Origin: Verrucomicrobiota bacterium
GTDB lineage: Bacteria; Verrucomicrobiota; Verrucomicrobiia; Opitutales; Opitutaceae
Direction: 5' to 3'
DNA: 64,000 nt
Assembly: GCA_016721945.1 (NCBI GenBank)
Contig: JADKHC010000015.1
Span: 1 to 64,000 of the forward strand
Shown: piece after piece, positions 16,832-25,408 of the stretch
Position numbering within the stretch: position 1 is the first letter of the stretch
How the letters are laid out: each line of letters starts with the position of its first letter
Translations under genes and position numbers: made by a program
The notes under the pieces: generated by a model
Database searches by the model: none
The model's input: only the letters and a program-made list of their open reading frames with translations
What the model was told of the DNA's origin: nothing

Positions 16832-16848
16832 CGATCATTAGCGGTTAA
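16817..16848 (-). repeat. Right repeat arm of the GxxExxY cassette
   Basis: Read on the minus strand: TTAAC then CGCTAATGAT, CGCTAATAGA, CGCTAAT. It encodes the last codons and the TAG of the cassette gene and ends 10 bases before the hemL start. Confidence 0.9.
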
Positions 16849-16858
16849 GATCTCCTCC

Positions 16859-18136
16859 ATGACTTCCTCCGAACAACTCTTTGCTCGCGCTTTGCAGCTC
16901 ATTCCCGGTGGCGTTAACTCGCCCGTCCGCGCGTTTCGTTCCGTTGGTGGCGCTCCGTTTTTCGTCAAGTCCGCGCGTGGTGCGATGCTCGTCACCGCGG
17001 ACAATCAAGTTCTCGTCGATTTCGTCTGCACCTGGGGCCCTGCGATCCACGGCCACAACCATCCGGTCATCAAGAAAGCCATCGCTGACGCATTGGAAAA
17101 CGGCACGAGCTTCGGCACGCCAAATCCTTACGAGGTTGAGATGGCCGAGTTGATCGTGAAGTTCTTCCCGTCGATTCAAAAAGTCCGCATGTGCAACAGC
17201 GGCACCGAAGCGACGATGTCGGCCATCCGCCTTGCCCGCGGTTTCACGAAGCGTGACAAGATCATCAAGTTTTCCGGCTGTTACCACGGGCATTCAGATT
17301 CTTTGCTGATTAAAGCTGGTTCGGGAGCACTTACCCATGGCAGTCCCGACAGTGCTGGCGTGCCTGCTTCGTTTGCTCAGGAAACAATCGTGCTGCCCTA
17401 CAACGATTGCTCGGCATTGGACGCTGCCTTCACCGCCAATCCTGGCCAGATCGCTTGCGTGATCGTCGAGCCCTATTGCGGCAATGTCGGTTTCATCATG
17501 CCCGATGCAGGCTACCTCGCTTATCTGAGCGACATCACGGCAAAGCACAGCAGCTTGCTTATTTTCGATGAAGTCATGACCGGTTTCCGCATCGCCAAAG
17601 GTGGCGTGCAGGAACGCGAGTCCATCGTTCCCGATCTCACTTGTCTCGGCAAAATCATCGGCGGCGGCTTGCCCGTCGGTGCCTTCGGTGGTCGTGCAGA
17701 TATCATGGATCACCTCGCACCGCTCGGTCCCGTTTATCAGGCCGGCACGCTCAGCGGAAATCCGCTCGCCATGGCTGCAGGCATCGCCGCGTTGAAATTG
17801 CTTGAGGGAGAAAACCCTTACGCACGCCTCGACACCCTCGGCCGCCAGCTCCGTGACACCGTGCTCTCGGCCGCAAAAGCCAAAGGCATCGCCATACAAG
17901 TGCCGCAATGCGGCTCGATGTTCAGTATCTTCTTTACCGATACACCGGTGCGCGATTACGCCACGGCGCTCAAAGGCGACGCTAAGATCTTCGCCAAATT
18001 CTTCCGTAACTGCCTCGACCACGGCGTTTACCTCGCACCCAGCGCCTACGAAGCAGGCTTCCTCAGCACCGCCCACGACGGCCCAGCAATCACGCGCGCC
18101 TGTGAGGTCTTGAGCGCCGCAATCAAAACGCTCTGA
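16859..18136 (+). CDS. hemL: Glutamate-1-semialdehyde 2,1-aminomutase
   Basis: Makes 5-aminolevulinate for haem by the C5 route. The PLP lysine is K265 in TCLGKIIGGGLPVGAFGG, and FDEVMTGFR (about residues 236-244) holds the Asp that binds the PLP ring. The N-terminal IPGGVNSPVRAF and the gate region HGSPDSAGVPA are characteristic of HemL among class III aminotransferases. At 425 residues it is full length. The start (MTSSEQLF) lies just after the cassette arm. The ppx gene begins 9 bases after its stop. Confidence 0.96.
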   Translation: MTSSEQLFARALQLIPGGVNSPVRAFRSVGGAPFFVKSARGAMLVTADNQVLVDFVCTWGPAIHGHNHPVIKKAIADALENGTSFGTPNPYEVEMAELIVKFFPSIQKVRMCNSGTEATMSAIRLARGFTKRDKIIKFSGCYHGHSDSLLIKAGSGALTHGSPDSAGVPASFAQETIVLPYNDCSALDAAFTANPGQIACVIVEPYCGNVGFIMPDAGYLAYLSDITAKHSSLLIFDEVMTGFRIAKGGVQERESIVPDLTCLGKIIGGGLPVGAFGGRADIMDHLAPLGPVYQAGTLSGNPLAMAAGIAALKLLEGENPYARLDTLGRQLRDTVLSAAKAKGIAIQVPQCGSMFSIFFTDTPVRDYATALKGDAKIFAKFFRNCLDHGVYLAPSAYEAGFLSTAHDGPAITRACEVLSAAIKTL

Positions 18137-18145
18137 GCTTTCTCC

Positions 18146-19087
18146 GTGAACGCGTTCCCCTCCGTCGCCGTCATCGATATCGGCAGCAATTCGATCAAGA
18201 TCCTCGTCGCCCAGCGCACGAGCGAGGGACAACTGACTGCGCGTTTCTACAAAACACTCGATGCCCGGATCAGTGCAGGCATCAGCAAAGCCGAACCACG
18301 TCTTAGCGACGAAGGCATGGCGCGCGGGCTCGCCGCCGTGAAGGAATTACTCACCGACGCCGCTGCGTTCGTGCCAGCCAAAACCATTCTCGTCGCCACA
18401 AGTGCGGTGCGCGACGCTGCCAATGGCTCTGATTTTCGCCAACGTATCTTCACCGAAACCGGCTACGCTGTCCGCATTCTCAGCGGCGACGAAGAAGCCA
18501 ACCTCATCGGTCGCGGGCTCACCTGCGATCCAGCGCTCGTCGGCTTGCGCGATTTCCATCTCTTTGATCTCGGAGGCGGCAGTCTCGAATGCCTGTCGTT
18601 TCAGGAACGAACCATCAAACAGGCCTTAAGCCTGCAACTCGGCTGCGTGCGTCTGACCGAACGCTGCGTCGCCGATCCGAAAAAAGCGTTCACCTCCGAA
18701 GCCTGCCTGCGCGTGAGCGAACTCGTGCGCGAGCACTTGGCAAAAAGCGGCTATACCTTCGATCTGCCACCCGGCGCGATCGCAGTCGGCACCGGCGGGA
18801 CACTCACGACCGCTCGTATCATCCTCGCCGCCCGTGTGGGCAAAAAGTTGGAAGACACCAGCAGCGTCATCACAGTCGAACAACTGCGCGAACTGCTCGA
18901 CCTCATCGGTGGCGTTGATCTCGAAACGCGCAAACGCATCCCCGGCGTGCCCGCCGGCCGTGCCGATGTTATGCCCGCCGCCCTGGCGACTTTCATCGCC
19001 CTTGCGGAGTTCGGCGGCATCCAGTCGTTCACCAACTCGCTCTATAACCTGCGCTGGGGCGTAGCCGACGAGGCACTCGGAACGTGA
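18146..19087 (+). CDS. Ppx/GppA-family phosphatase
   Basis: A 313-residue hydrolase of the ASKHA fold. Phosphate loop 1 is AVIDIGSNSIKILVAQ, ATSAVRDAANG is the second signature, and FDLGGGSLE holds the third. The family includes exopolyphosphatase and pppGpp phosphatase; the short length (no C-terminal HD-like domain) leaves the substrate open. Start codon GTG. It is followed after 13 bases by the DTW-domain gene. Confidence 0.9.
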   Translation: MNAFPSVAVIDIGSNSIKILVAQRTSEGQLTARFYKTLDARISAGISKAEPRLSDEGMARGLAAVKELLTDAAAFVPAKTILVATSAVRDAANGSDFRQRIFTETGYAVRILSGDEEANLIGRGLTCDPALVGLRDFHLFDLGGGSLECLSFQERTIKQALSLQLGCVRLTERCVADPKKAFTSEACLRVSELVREHLAKSGYTFDLPPGAIAVGTGGTLTTARIILAARVGKKLEDTSSVITVEQLRELLDLIGGVDLETRKRIPGVPAGRADVMPAALATFIALAEFGGIQSFTNSLYNLRWGVADEALGT

Positions 19088-19100
19088 GCAAACCAACCGT

Positions 19101-19880
19101 ATGAGCCGCGTGATGTGCTACCGCTGCTTCTGGCCGAAGTCGCTGTGCTGGTGCGACTCTATCCAGTCGATGGAGACAAAGACGCTCTTCGTGTTTTTGA
19201 TGCATCCCAAGGAGTTCAAGGAAGAGAAAGCCAACACCGGCCGCCTCACGCATCTCTGCCTGAAAAACAGCGAGATACATATGGGGATCGGCTTCGATGA
19301 CGACGAAGCGGTGCAAGCGCTGATTCGTGATCCGAAAAATTATCCCGTCCTGCTTTATCCGGGCACTGAGGCACGCAATCTTTCGCAGGGCGAACTTCAC
19401 CCCACCGAGCTTGCTGGACGACGTCTCGTAGTTTTCCTGCTCGACGCCACTTGGAGCGGTGCACGCAAAATGCTCAGGCTCAGCCCGAGTCTGCGACTCC
19501 TTCCTCGCGTGATGTTCACGCCTTCATCCGTGAGCCGTTACGTGATCAAGCAACAACCGCAGGAAGGCTGCCTCTCGACGCTCGAAGCCACACACGAGCT
19601 ACTACTGAGCCTCGAAAAATCCGGCTTGGATAGCTATCCATTGCCGGACCAACTGCTGGGTCTTTTCAAGCGCATGCAGGACTACCAGATCAGCTGTGCC
19701 TGCGATCCCACCAAGTCCGGGTATCGACGAAAACCCTACAGCGAACCTGGCGCACGGCGCCTGTCTCAAGGTCACAGCGGCGCACGGCGAACCAATTTTT
19801 TCAAAAAGCCAGAACCTACCACCGAACCAGCGATCACTGTTCAGGATGAAAACCAGGCTTCGCCACCTTCTTCGCTTTGA
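19101..19880 (+). CDS. DTW-domain protein, tRNA-uridine aminocarboxypropyltransferase family
   Basis: A 259-residue protein of the TapT/DTWD family, which adds a 3-amino-3-carboxypropyl group to uridine in tRNA. The N-terminal cysteine cluster is CYRC and CWC (residues about 6-19). The DTW region reads VVFLLDATWSGARKMLRLSP. The C-terminal 45 residues are basic and low in complexity and look unstructured. The 3' end overlaps the convergent rluD gene by 47 bp. Confidence 0.85.
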   Translation: MSRVMCYRCFWPKSLCWCDSIQSMETKTLFVFLMHPKEFKEEKANTGRLTHLCLKNSEIHMGIGFDDDEAVQALIRDPKNYPVLLYPGTEARNLSQGELHPTELAGRRLVVFLLDATWSGARKMLRLSPSLRLLPRVMFTPSSVSRYVIKQQPQEGCLSTLEATHELLLSLEKSGLDSYPLPDQLLGLFKRMQDYQISCACDPTKSGYRRKPYSEPGARRLSQGHSGARRTNFFKKPEPTTEPAITVQDENQASPPSSL

Positions 19881-20826
19881 TGCGCACAGGCACACAGGCC
19901 TTGCGTAGCTGAGTGATCATGCGCGAAAAATCTTTCGGAAGCGGCGCGCGCAAATCGATTTTTTTGCCCGTGACCGGATGGGTGAAAATTAAGTGCTCAG
20001 CATGGAGCATCACGCGTTCGGGTTGCTTTTTCAGACGCGTATCGGGTTTCCATCCGTATACGACATCACCGAGCAGGATGTGGCCCAATGCTTTCATGTG
20101 GACGCGAATCTGGTGCGTGCGGCCGGTGTGGATGATGCAGCGAACGAGTGAGGCGATTTTGCCGAACTTCTCGACAACCTCCCAATCCGTGTGAGCGTCG
20201 CGTCCGCCCTCTTCAGCCACGGCCATTTTATGGCGATGGTTCGGGTTTCGGCCAATCGCTTTATTGACGCTGCCACTCAGCAGCGCCGGCGCACCCGAGA
20301 CCAGTGCAACGTATTCTTTTTGCAGAGAACGTTCGGAAAACTGCTCAGATAAACCGCGGTGCGCGGCATCGGTTTTGGCGACTAGCATCACGCCGGATGT
20401 TTCGCGATCGAGCCGATGAACAATTCCCGGGCGTTCCACGCCGCCAATTCCGCTCAGCTCGCCTTCGCAGTGCGAGAGCAGCGCATGCACGAGCGTATCC
20501 TCGCCCGTGCCCGCGCCCGGATGCACGATCATGCCCGCAGCCTTATTGAGCGCGAGCAGGTGTTTGTCCTCAAACAACACGTCGAGAGGAATATCAACGG
20601 CCTTCAACTCCGATGGCTTCGTTTCCGGTATTGAGAATTCAATGACAGTGTCGCCAAAGACAGCTTGATCGCGCTTGATCGGCTTGCCTGCGATCAGCAC
20701 CAATCCGGCGTCAAATGACCGCTGCAACGCCACGCGACTGTGCTCCGGAAACGCCGTGGCCAGCGCTTTGTCAGCGCGGGTTCGGCGGACACCCGAAGGC
20801 ACAGTATAAGTTACGGGAGCGGTCAT
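19834..20826 (-). CDS. rluD: 23S rRNA pseudouridine synthase, RluD type
   Basis: A 330-residue enzyme of the RluD class. The N-terminal S4-like RNA-binding domain starts RADKALATAFPEHSRVALQR. The catalytic motif is PGIVHRLDRETSGVMLVAKT with the nucleophilic Asp, followed by IHTGRTHQIRVHMKALGH. RluD-type enzymes modify helix 69 of 23S rRNA; the assignment rests on the S4 plus catalytic layout. It starts 18 bases after the SPFH gene stop, so the two may be co-transcribed. The last 15 codons run into the DTW gene on the other strand. Confidence 0.88.
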   Translation of the reverse strand: MTAPVTYTVPSGVRRTRADKALATAFPEHSRVALQRSFDAGLVLIAGKPIKRDQAVFGDTVIEFSIPETKPSELKAVDIPLDVLFEDKHLLALNKAAGMIVHPGAGTGEDTLVHALLSHCEGELSGIGGVERPGIVHRLDRETSGVMLVAKTDAAHRGLSEQFSERSLQKEYVALVSGAPALLSGSVNKAIGRNPNHRHKMAVAEEGGRDAHTDWEVVEKFGKIASLVRCIIHTGRTHQIRVHMKALGHILLGDVVYGWKPDTRLKKQPERVMLHAEHLIFTHPVTGKKIDLRAPLPKDFSRMITQLRKACVPVRIKAKKVAKPGFHPEQ

Positions 20827-20844
20827 ATGATACCTGGGTGTTGG

Positions 20845-22491
20845 TTATTTAGCTACAGGCTTTGGTTGTGACTGCTGGCGCAGTATCGTGGCGGCGAGTG
20901 CGTCGTTCAAGCCGTTCTCGGCACCTGCACCCTGCACAAGAATATCAGGCGTGATGCGGATGTTGCCCTCTTGAACCAAGCGCAGGCTTTCGAGGAGTGT
21001 GACGCCCTCTTTGCCAATGGCAGCAGCGAGCAAGTCGTAGCTTTGCTTGCGCGCTTCAGCGGTGATGCGAATGCGTTCGCCTTCACCTTTGGCGGTTTCG
21101 ATTTGGGCTTTAGCGCGTTCGCCAGCGGTCTTCACGGCAAACTCGGCTTCGACGAGTTGCTTCTGCTGATCAGCCTCTTCGCGGGAACGGATGAACTGCT
21201 GGCGGGCCACTTCGGCCTGCTGCTGTTGTTGGTAAGTCGCGCGCTGGTTGCTGGCGACTTCCTTGTCGGTTTGGGTGAGTAAGAGTTTCTGACCGGCTTC
21301 GGTGGAATCAAGTCCGATAGCGCCAATAAACGCTCCGAGGAAAGTAAGATTGTAAGGACGAAATTCGCTCTCGACGAGCTTGGCCGTCATCGTCTCCACG
21401 CGACTGCGGCTGGCGACGTATTCGAGCGCACCGAGTGTTTCGGCAACGTTGCGCAGGGCGGCACGGGCCGTCGGCAGTACGAGGCGCGCTTCCAGAATTT
21501 CTAGCTCTTCATCCTCCTGCTCGTCTTTCATCACACGGTCAGGATCGCCGAGTAGTGCGACGAGGTAAGGCGCATTTTCTGCCGCCACAGAGAGTGAAAG
21601 ACGCACATCCACCGGGAAAGTAAACCCGTCCTTTGAGCGCACGCTGATCGAGTAATCAGCTCCATGTTGGCTCTGATCACGACTCTTTCCGCCTGCGGGG
21701 GCCGTGCGGTCCATACGCTGATAAGTGTAAACGCGTTGAGTGGTCTTAACCTTGATGACCTGATAAGCCTCGGGGTGAAGATTGTACGCGCCGGGCGACA
21801 AGGGTGTGCGCCAGATGCCGCGATAATTCTGCGGAACGATATCGACTCCATTCACCGTGATCTTGTCGGTGCCGGTATAAACTTCGCCTGCGTTGGCTTT
21901 GACGACCGCAACCTCTCCGGCCGCCACAAGCGTGACGGGGCGCAACTCGACTCTAAAGAGGCGTGGATTGATGCGGTAGTTACCGGGGGTGAGAATGGTG
22001 AGTTGGGGCCCGCGGTATCCAGCACTGTCAGTGAGAAACTTCGTGGCATCGAGCATGTCATCTGCGGACTTCCAAGCCGGAGCAAAGACCGAACCACCCG
22101 GCAGAACTTTGCCGTCCTGGGCCGTCACGACGCCGATCTGTCCATTGGGAACGAGTATCGTGCCGACCTTTTCGACTTCGTAGGACCAGGGCCAGTAACC
22201 GAAATGCCAGCCCGGCCCGAGCACCTTGGCCTGCGGACCTTTTTCACCAGCAACGGCCACGATATGACCTGGGGGCAAGTCCGCGCCTAGAGTACGAATC
22301 ACCACGCCCGTCTCGTCGGAAGAGACACTCACGGCCGAGGCAAACATGAAGATACCGAAACCACCCAGCACCAAGGCCAGGGCGGCAGTCGCAGCCGAAG
22401 CACGCGTAACCGGAGACTGCGAGGAATAACGCACAACAAAGGCGATGAGCCCGCCGAAAATCAGCAACGAACCAAGGAATAGGGAGAACAT
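20845..22491 (-). CDS. SPFH/Band 7-domain membrane protein
   Basis: A 548-residue protein with two N-terminal hydrophobic segments (about residues 3-22 and 33-56), then a large SPFH/prohibitin-like region containing GVVIRTLGADLPPGHI and VDVRLSLSVAAENAPYLVAL. A glutamine- and charge-rich helical stretch near 420-490 (TYQQQQQAEVARQQF, AKAQIETAKGEGERIRI) is likely a coiled coil, as in flotillins. Such proteins build membrane scaffolds and often affect protease access. It precedes rluD. Confidence 0.87.
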   Translation of the reverse strand: MFSLFLGSLLIFGGLIAFVVRYSSQSPVTRASAATAALALVLGGFGIFMFASAVSVSSDETGVVIRTLGADLPPGHIVAVAGEKGPQAKVLGPGWHFGYWPWSYEVEKVGTILVPNGQIGVVTAQDGKVLPGGSVFAPAWKSADDMLDATKFLTDSAGYRGPQLTILTPGNYRINPRLFRVELRPVTLVAAGEVAVVKANAGEVYTGTDKITVNGVDIVPQNYRGIWRTPLSPGAYNLHPEAYQVIKVKTTQRVYTYQRMDRTAPAGGKSRDQSQHGADYSISVRSKDGFTFPVDVRLSLSVAAENAPYLVALLGDPDRVMKDEQEDEELEILEARLVLPTARAALRNVAETLGALEYVASRSRVETMTAKLVESEFRPYNLTFLGAFIGAIGLDSTEAGQKLLLTQTDKEVASNQRATYQQQQQAEVARQQFIRSREEADQQKQLVEAEFAVKTAGERAKAQIETAKGEGERIRITAEARKQSYDLLAAAIGKEGVTLLESLRLVQEGNIRITPDILVQGAGAENGLNDALAATILRQQSQPKPVAK

Positions 22492-22655
22492 GACAGAATT
22501 TGGGTTTACGAAACTTATGGGAGCCTAAGAACGCCGGGAACGGGCGCCACTGAAATCAGCTGGTTTGGAAACTTTGGCAGGTTTTCCAGCGCCAGAGCTT
22601 CTTGGGGCAGCCTGCGTGTGGGATTCCCTTCGAACCATCTCGCGCTTGCAAACTC
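22492..22655. other. Gap between the SPFH gene and the adenosine deaminase gene
   Basis: 164 bp. No conserved ORF, no terminator with a T run and no recognised repeat. Probably holds the promoter of the SPFH-rluD transcript. Confidence 0.5.
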
Positions 22656-23636
22656 CTACGGGGAAATCATTCGATCAATAGCAGCAACCGCCTTTTGGCG
22701 CACTGACGCCGGCACATCGGCCACAGCCCAGCCATTCTTGGCGATTTGTGCAAGTTCGGCTTTGGTGAAATCGAGTTCGTTTGCGAGCGCGAGATATTCG
22801 TCGCAAAGCGTATTGGCGAACACAAGCGGGTCATCCGTGCTGACCGTGCAATTCACCCCGGCCTGCATGATGCGACGCAGCGGATGCTCGCGAAGGTAGG
22901 AATAGACGCCGAGCTTCACATTGCTGATCGGGCATACGTCGAAGGTCACTCCCCTCGCCTTCGCGAGCGCGAGCACGGCAGGATCTTCGATCGCACGTAC
23001 ACCGTGCTGGATGCGATTTGAACCCAGCGACTCAATCGCTTCACGCACCCGCGATGAACCGTCGAATTCGCCAGCGTGAACCTTGGTAACTTTTCCCGCC
23101 GCACGGAGACGAGCCCAGACCTTGGCGGTCCACGGCTCGGTCGGCGTTTTCTCGTGGCCGTGAAGATCAACGCCGGAGAGTTCTGGCCAGTTTTCCAGAT
23201 CGTCGATCACCGAGCGCAGCGAGCCCTCGTAGTCCGTGCGCAACATTCCAGCAAAAATTCGCACTTCCAAACCCGTCGGCACCGCGGAGCGAATAGCTGC
23301 GATAATTTCACGCCCAGGCACACCGATAAAACCAACCACGGGTAGGTGGAAACTCACTTCAACATAGCGGACATTTTGCGCGACATGTCGGGCAAAGATC
23401 GCCTTGGCCGCCTTATGATAACGCTCAGCCGACGTGAACCACGGGAGCGCGTGACCGAGCAAGACCTCATCAAAAGCAGGAAAGCTCTTGTAACGGAAAT
23501 CCCGGGCGCGGAACGGCGGATTGGACGGGAACTTACCCGGCTGCCAGGCGTGCAACAACTCATACGGGAGTGCACCCTCAAGATGGAGATGCGTCTCGGT
23601 CTTTGGCAGCGCCTTGATGAAAGCGGTGAGGCTCAC
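22656..23636 (-). CDS. add: Adenosine deaminase-family protein
   Basis: Hydrolyses adenosine (or adenine or a related purine) to the 6-oxo product. Metal ligands H16 and H18 lie in THLHLEG. The later ligand His and catalytic Glu are in VHAGE (186-190), and D268-D269 in VSTDDP complete the site. The stretch IQHGVRAIEDP is also typical. At 326 residues it is the normal size. Adenosine and adenine deaminases cannot be separated with certainty by eye. Confidence 0.9.
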   Translation of the reverse strand: MSLTAFIKALPKTETHLHLEGALPYELLHAWQPGKFPSNPPFRARDFRYKSFPAFDEVLLGHALPWFTSAERYHKAAKAIFARHVAQNVRYVEVSFHLPVVGFIGVPGREIIAAIRSAVPTGLEVRIFAGMLRTDYEGSLRSVIDDLENWPELSGVDLHGHEKTPTEPWTAKVWARLRAAGKVTKVHAGEFDGSSRVREAIESLGSNRIQHGVRAIEDPAVLALAKARGVTFDVCPISNVKLGVYSYLREHPLRRIMQAGVNCTVSTDDPLVFANTLCDEYLALANELDFTKAELAQIAKNGWAVADVPASVRQKAVAAIDRMISP

Positions 23637-23671
23637 GATGACAGTTGAGTTGAAGCTAATTTATACAGCCG

Positions 23672-23977
23672 TTATTTCGTACGGCGTTTTTTTACCTGCG
23701 TGCGAATCCAACTTGGATTTCGTCGGCAATCGAGTATCCGCCAAACATAAATCCAGTCGCCATCGATCTTGTAGTAGATCGCGTAAGGAAACCGCTTGGA
23801 TAACAACCGATGAAATCCAAAGACCCGCCGATGAATTCCTCCATATAGACGCAGTGATTCAATATCAGAAACCAGGGTCTCCAAAAAATAAGAGCCCACA
23901 CCTAAAGATTGTTTTTCATAAAAAGCGTAACCAACCAAAAGGTCGGTATTCGCTTGATCTAAGATTTGGAGCCTCAC
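23672..23977 (-). CDS. ParE/RelE-type toxin
   Basis: A 101-residue protein. The C-terminal pattern RFPYAIYYKIDGDWIYVWRI then LDCRRNPSW is typical of ParE/RelE-superfamily toxins. Start codon GTG at 23977, overlapping the antitoxin stop as GTGA, so translation is coupled and antitoxin comes first. ParE members poison gyrase and RelE members cut mRNA; which applies here is open. The region is more AT-rich than the neighbours, fitting transfer. Confidence 0.85.
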   Translation of the reverse strand: MRLQILDQANTDLLVGYAFYEKQSLGVGSYFLETLVSDIESLRLYGGIHRRVFGFHRLLSKRFPYAIYYKIDGDWIYVWRILDCRRNPSWIRTQVKKRRTK

Positions 23978-24201
23978 GCGAGCTTTGCAGCTTTGCGCCG
24001 CAACAACATCTTCGCCTCATCCCAATCCATAAATTTCGCTTTGCCTGACCGAACCAACCGTTCGGTTTCTTTAAGTACTTCTGCATGCCATGAGGGCGAA
24101 TCGAGCTTCGCGTCATCAGCCGACAGATCAGTCCAGAGGGCTTCCATCGCGATGAGCTTATCGCTGCGGGACATCTTTTTAAGCGGAAGCGTGATTGGCA
24201 T
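23974..24201 (-). CDS. Antitoxin of the addiction-module type
   Basis: A 75-residue protein fitting the unstable-antitoxin family (PF09720 style). It begins MPITLPLKKMSRSDKLIAME with ALWTDLS, followed by SWHAEVLKETERLVRSGKA and a tail FMDWDEAKMLLRRK. It sits directly upstream of the ParE-like toxin and overlaps it by four bases. Such antitoxins normally bind the toxin and repress the promoter. Confidence 0.83.
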   Translation of the reverse strand: MPITLPLKKMSRSDKLIAMEALWTDLSADDAKLDSPSWHAEVLKETERLVRSGKAKFMDWDEAKMLLRRKAAKLA

Positions 24202-24277
24202 ATCTAGAATCGTAGACCGCAGCTCAAAATTGGCAAGCGGGCACTCCAGTGCACGATAACCTTCGGGTAATTAAAAC

Positions 24278-25399
24278 TCACTTCCCTCCGAGCAAATATT
24301 CCGGGTTCAACTTGTGCAGCGATTTCGGGACGAAGAGGCCATCTTTGCGGATGAGCTTGTCGTCGAACCAGACTTCGCCGCCACCGTACTCGGGGCGTTG
24401 AATGCAGACCATGTCCCAGTGGACCTGCGATTTGTTGCCGTTGCCGCAATCTTCGTAGGCCTGGCCGGGTGTGAAATGGAAAGAGCCGGCAATCTTTTCG
24501 TCGAAGAGAATGTCGCGCATCGGGTCGAGGATGTGCGGGTTGAAGCCGAGGGCGAATTCGCCGATGTAACGCGCACCGGCGTCACTATCGAGAACTTCGT
24601 TTAGGCGCTTGGTGTTGGTTGAGGTCGCCTCAATGATACGGCCCTGTTTGAACGCGAGGCGAATGTTGTCGTGCGATTGACCGAGATAAACAGTGGGCGC
24701 GTTGTACTGGACGTGACCTTCGACACTGTCTTTCACCGGGCAGGAGAATACTTCGCCGTCGGGGATGTTGCGCAGGCCGCCGCAAGGTTGTGCGCCGATG
24801 CCTTTGATCGAAAAACGCAGATCTGTGCCCGGGCCTTTGAGGTGTACGCGGTCGGTGGCCTTCATGAGGTCGGCCAGCGCTTTCATTCCAGGAACCATGC
24901 GGCCGTAGTCGAGCGTACAGACTTTAAAATAAAAATCCTCGAACTTCTCTGTGCTCATGCCAGCTTGCTGCGCCATCGAAGATGTCGGCCAGCGCAACAC
25001 GACCCACTTGGTCTTCCCAACGCGGTGATCGAGCACCGGCTTCATCAGGCGACTGACGAGCTGAACGCGTTCAGGCGGCACATCGGAGGCTTCGAAAATA
25101 TTGTCCGAGCCGCGCAGCGCGATGTACGCATCCATTTTCTGCATACGCTCCAACTCAACTGCGGCATGCGGGGCGTACTGCTCTTCGGTCGCACCGATCG
25201 TGAGTTCCCGCGTGACGCGAGCGCGATGGAGGTTGACGCTCGGATGGGCACCCCGACGACGAGCAGCGCGAACGAGAGCGATGACCATCGCGTCGGGAAC
25301 ATCAAAGGCGTCGATCAGGACGCGTTCACCTTTTTTAAGCGCCGTGGAAAAGGCCGTGAGCCCTTCCGCGAGTTCGTTGAAACGGGGATCGATGATCAT
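24278..25399 (-). CDS. M29-family aminopeptidase (thermophilic metalloprotease family)
   Basis: A 373-residue peptidase of the M29 family, two-metal enzymes removing N-terminal residues. Visible metal-site candidates are in IPDGEVFSCPVKDSVEGHV (Glu, Asp), in YIGEFALGFNP (Glu) and in SFHFTPGQAYEDCGN and VHWDMVCIQ (His, Asp). It begins nine bases after the lpxK stop, so both share a transcript, although no functional link is evident. Confidence 0.9.
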   Translation of the reverse strand: MIIDPRFNELAEGLTAFSTALKKGERVLIDAFDVPDAMVIALVRAARRRGAHPSVNLHRARVTRELTIGATEEQYAPHAAVELERMQKMDAYIALRGSDNIFEASDVPPERVQLVSRLMKPVLDHRVGKTKWVVLRWPTSSMAQQAGMSTEKFEDFYFKVCTLDYGRMVPGMKALADLMKATDRVHLKGPGTDLRFSIKGIGAQPCGGLRNIPDGEVFSCPVKDSVEGHVQYNAPTVYLGQSHDNIRLAFKQGRIIEATSTNTKRLNEVLDSDAGARYIGEFALGFNPHILDPMRDILFDEKIAGSFHFTPGQAYEDCGNGNKSQVHWDMVCIQRPEYGGGEVWFDDKLIRKDGLFVPKSLHKLNPEYLLGGK

Positions 25400-25408
25400 G
25401 GGTAGAGA

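Noticed and set aside
3626..16848. Arrays of 10-nt units considered as CRISPR
   Set aside because: Units are adjacent with no unique spacers of about 30 bp, arms are inverted pairs and no cas gene is in the window.
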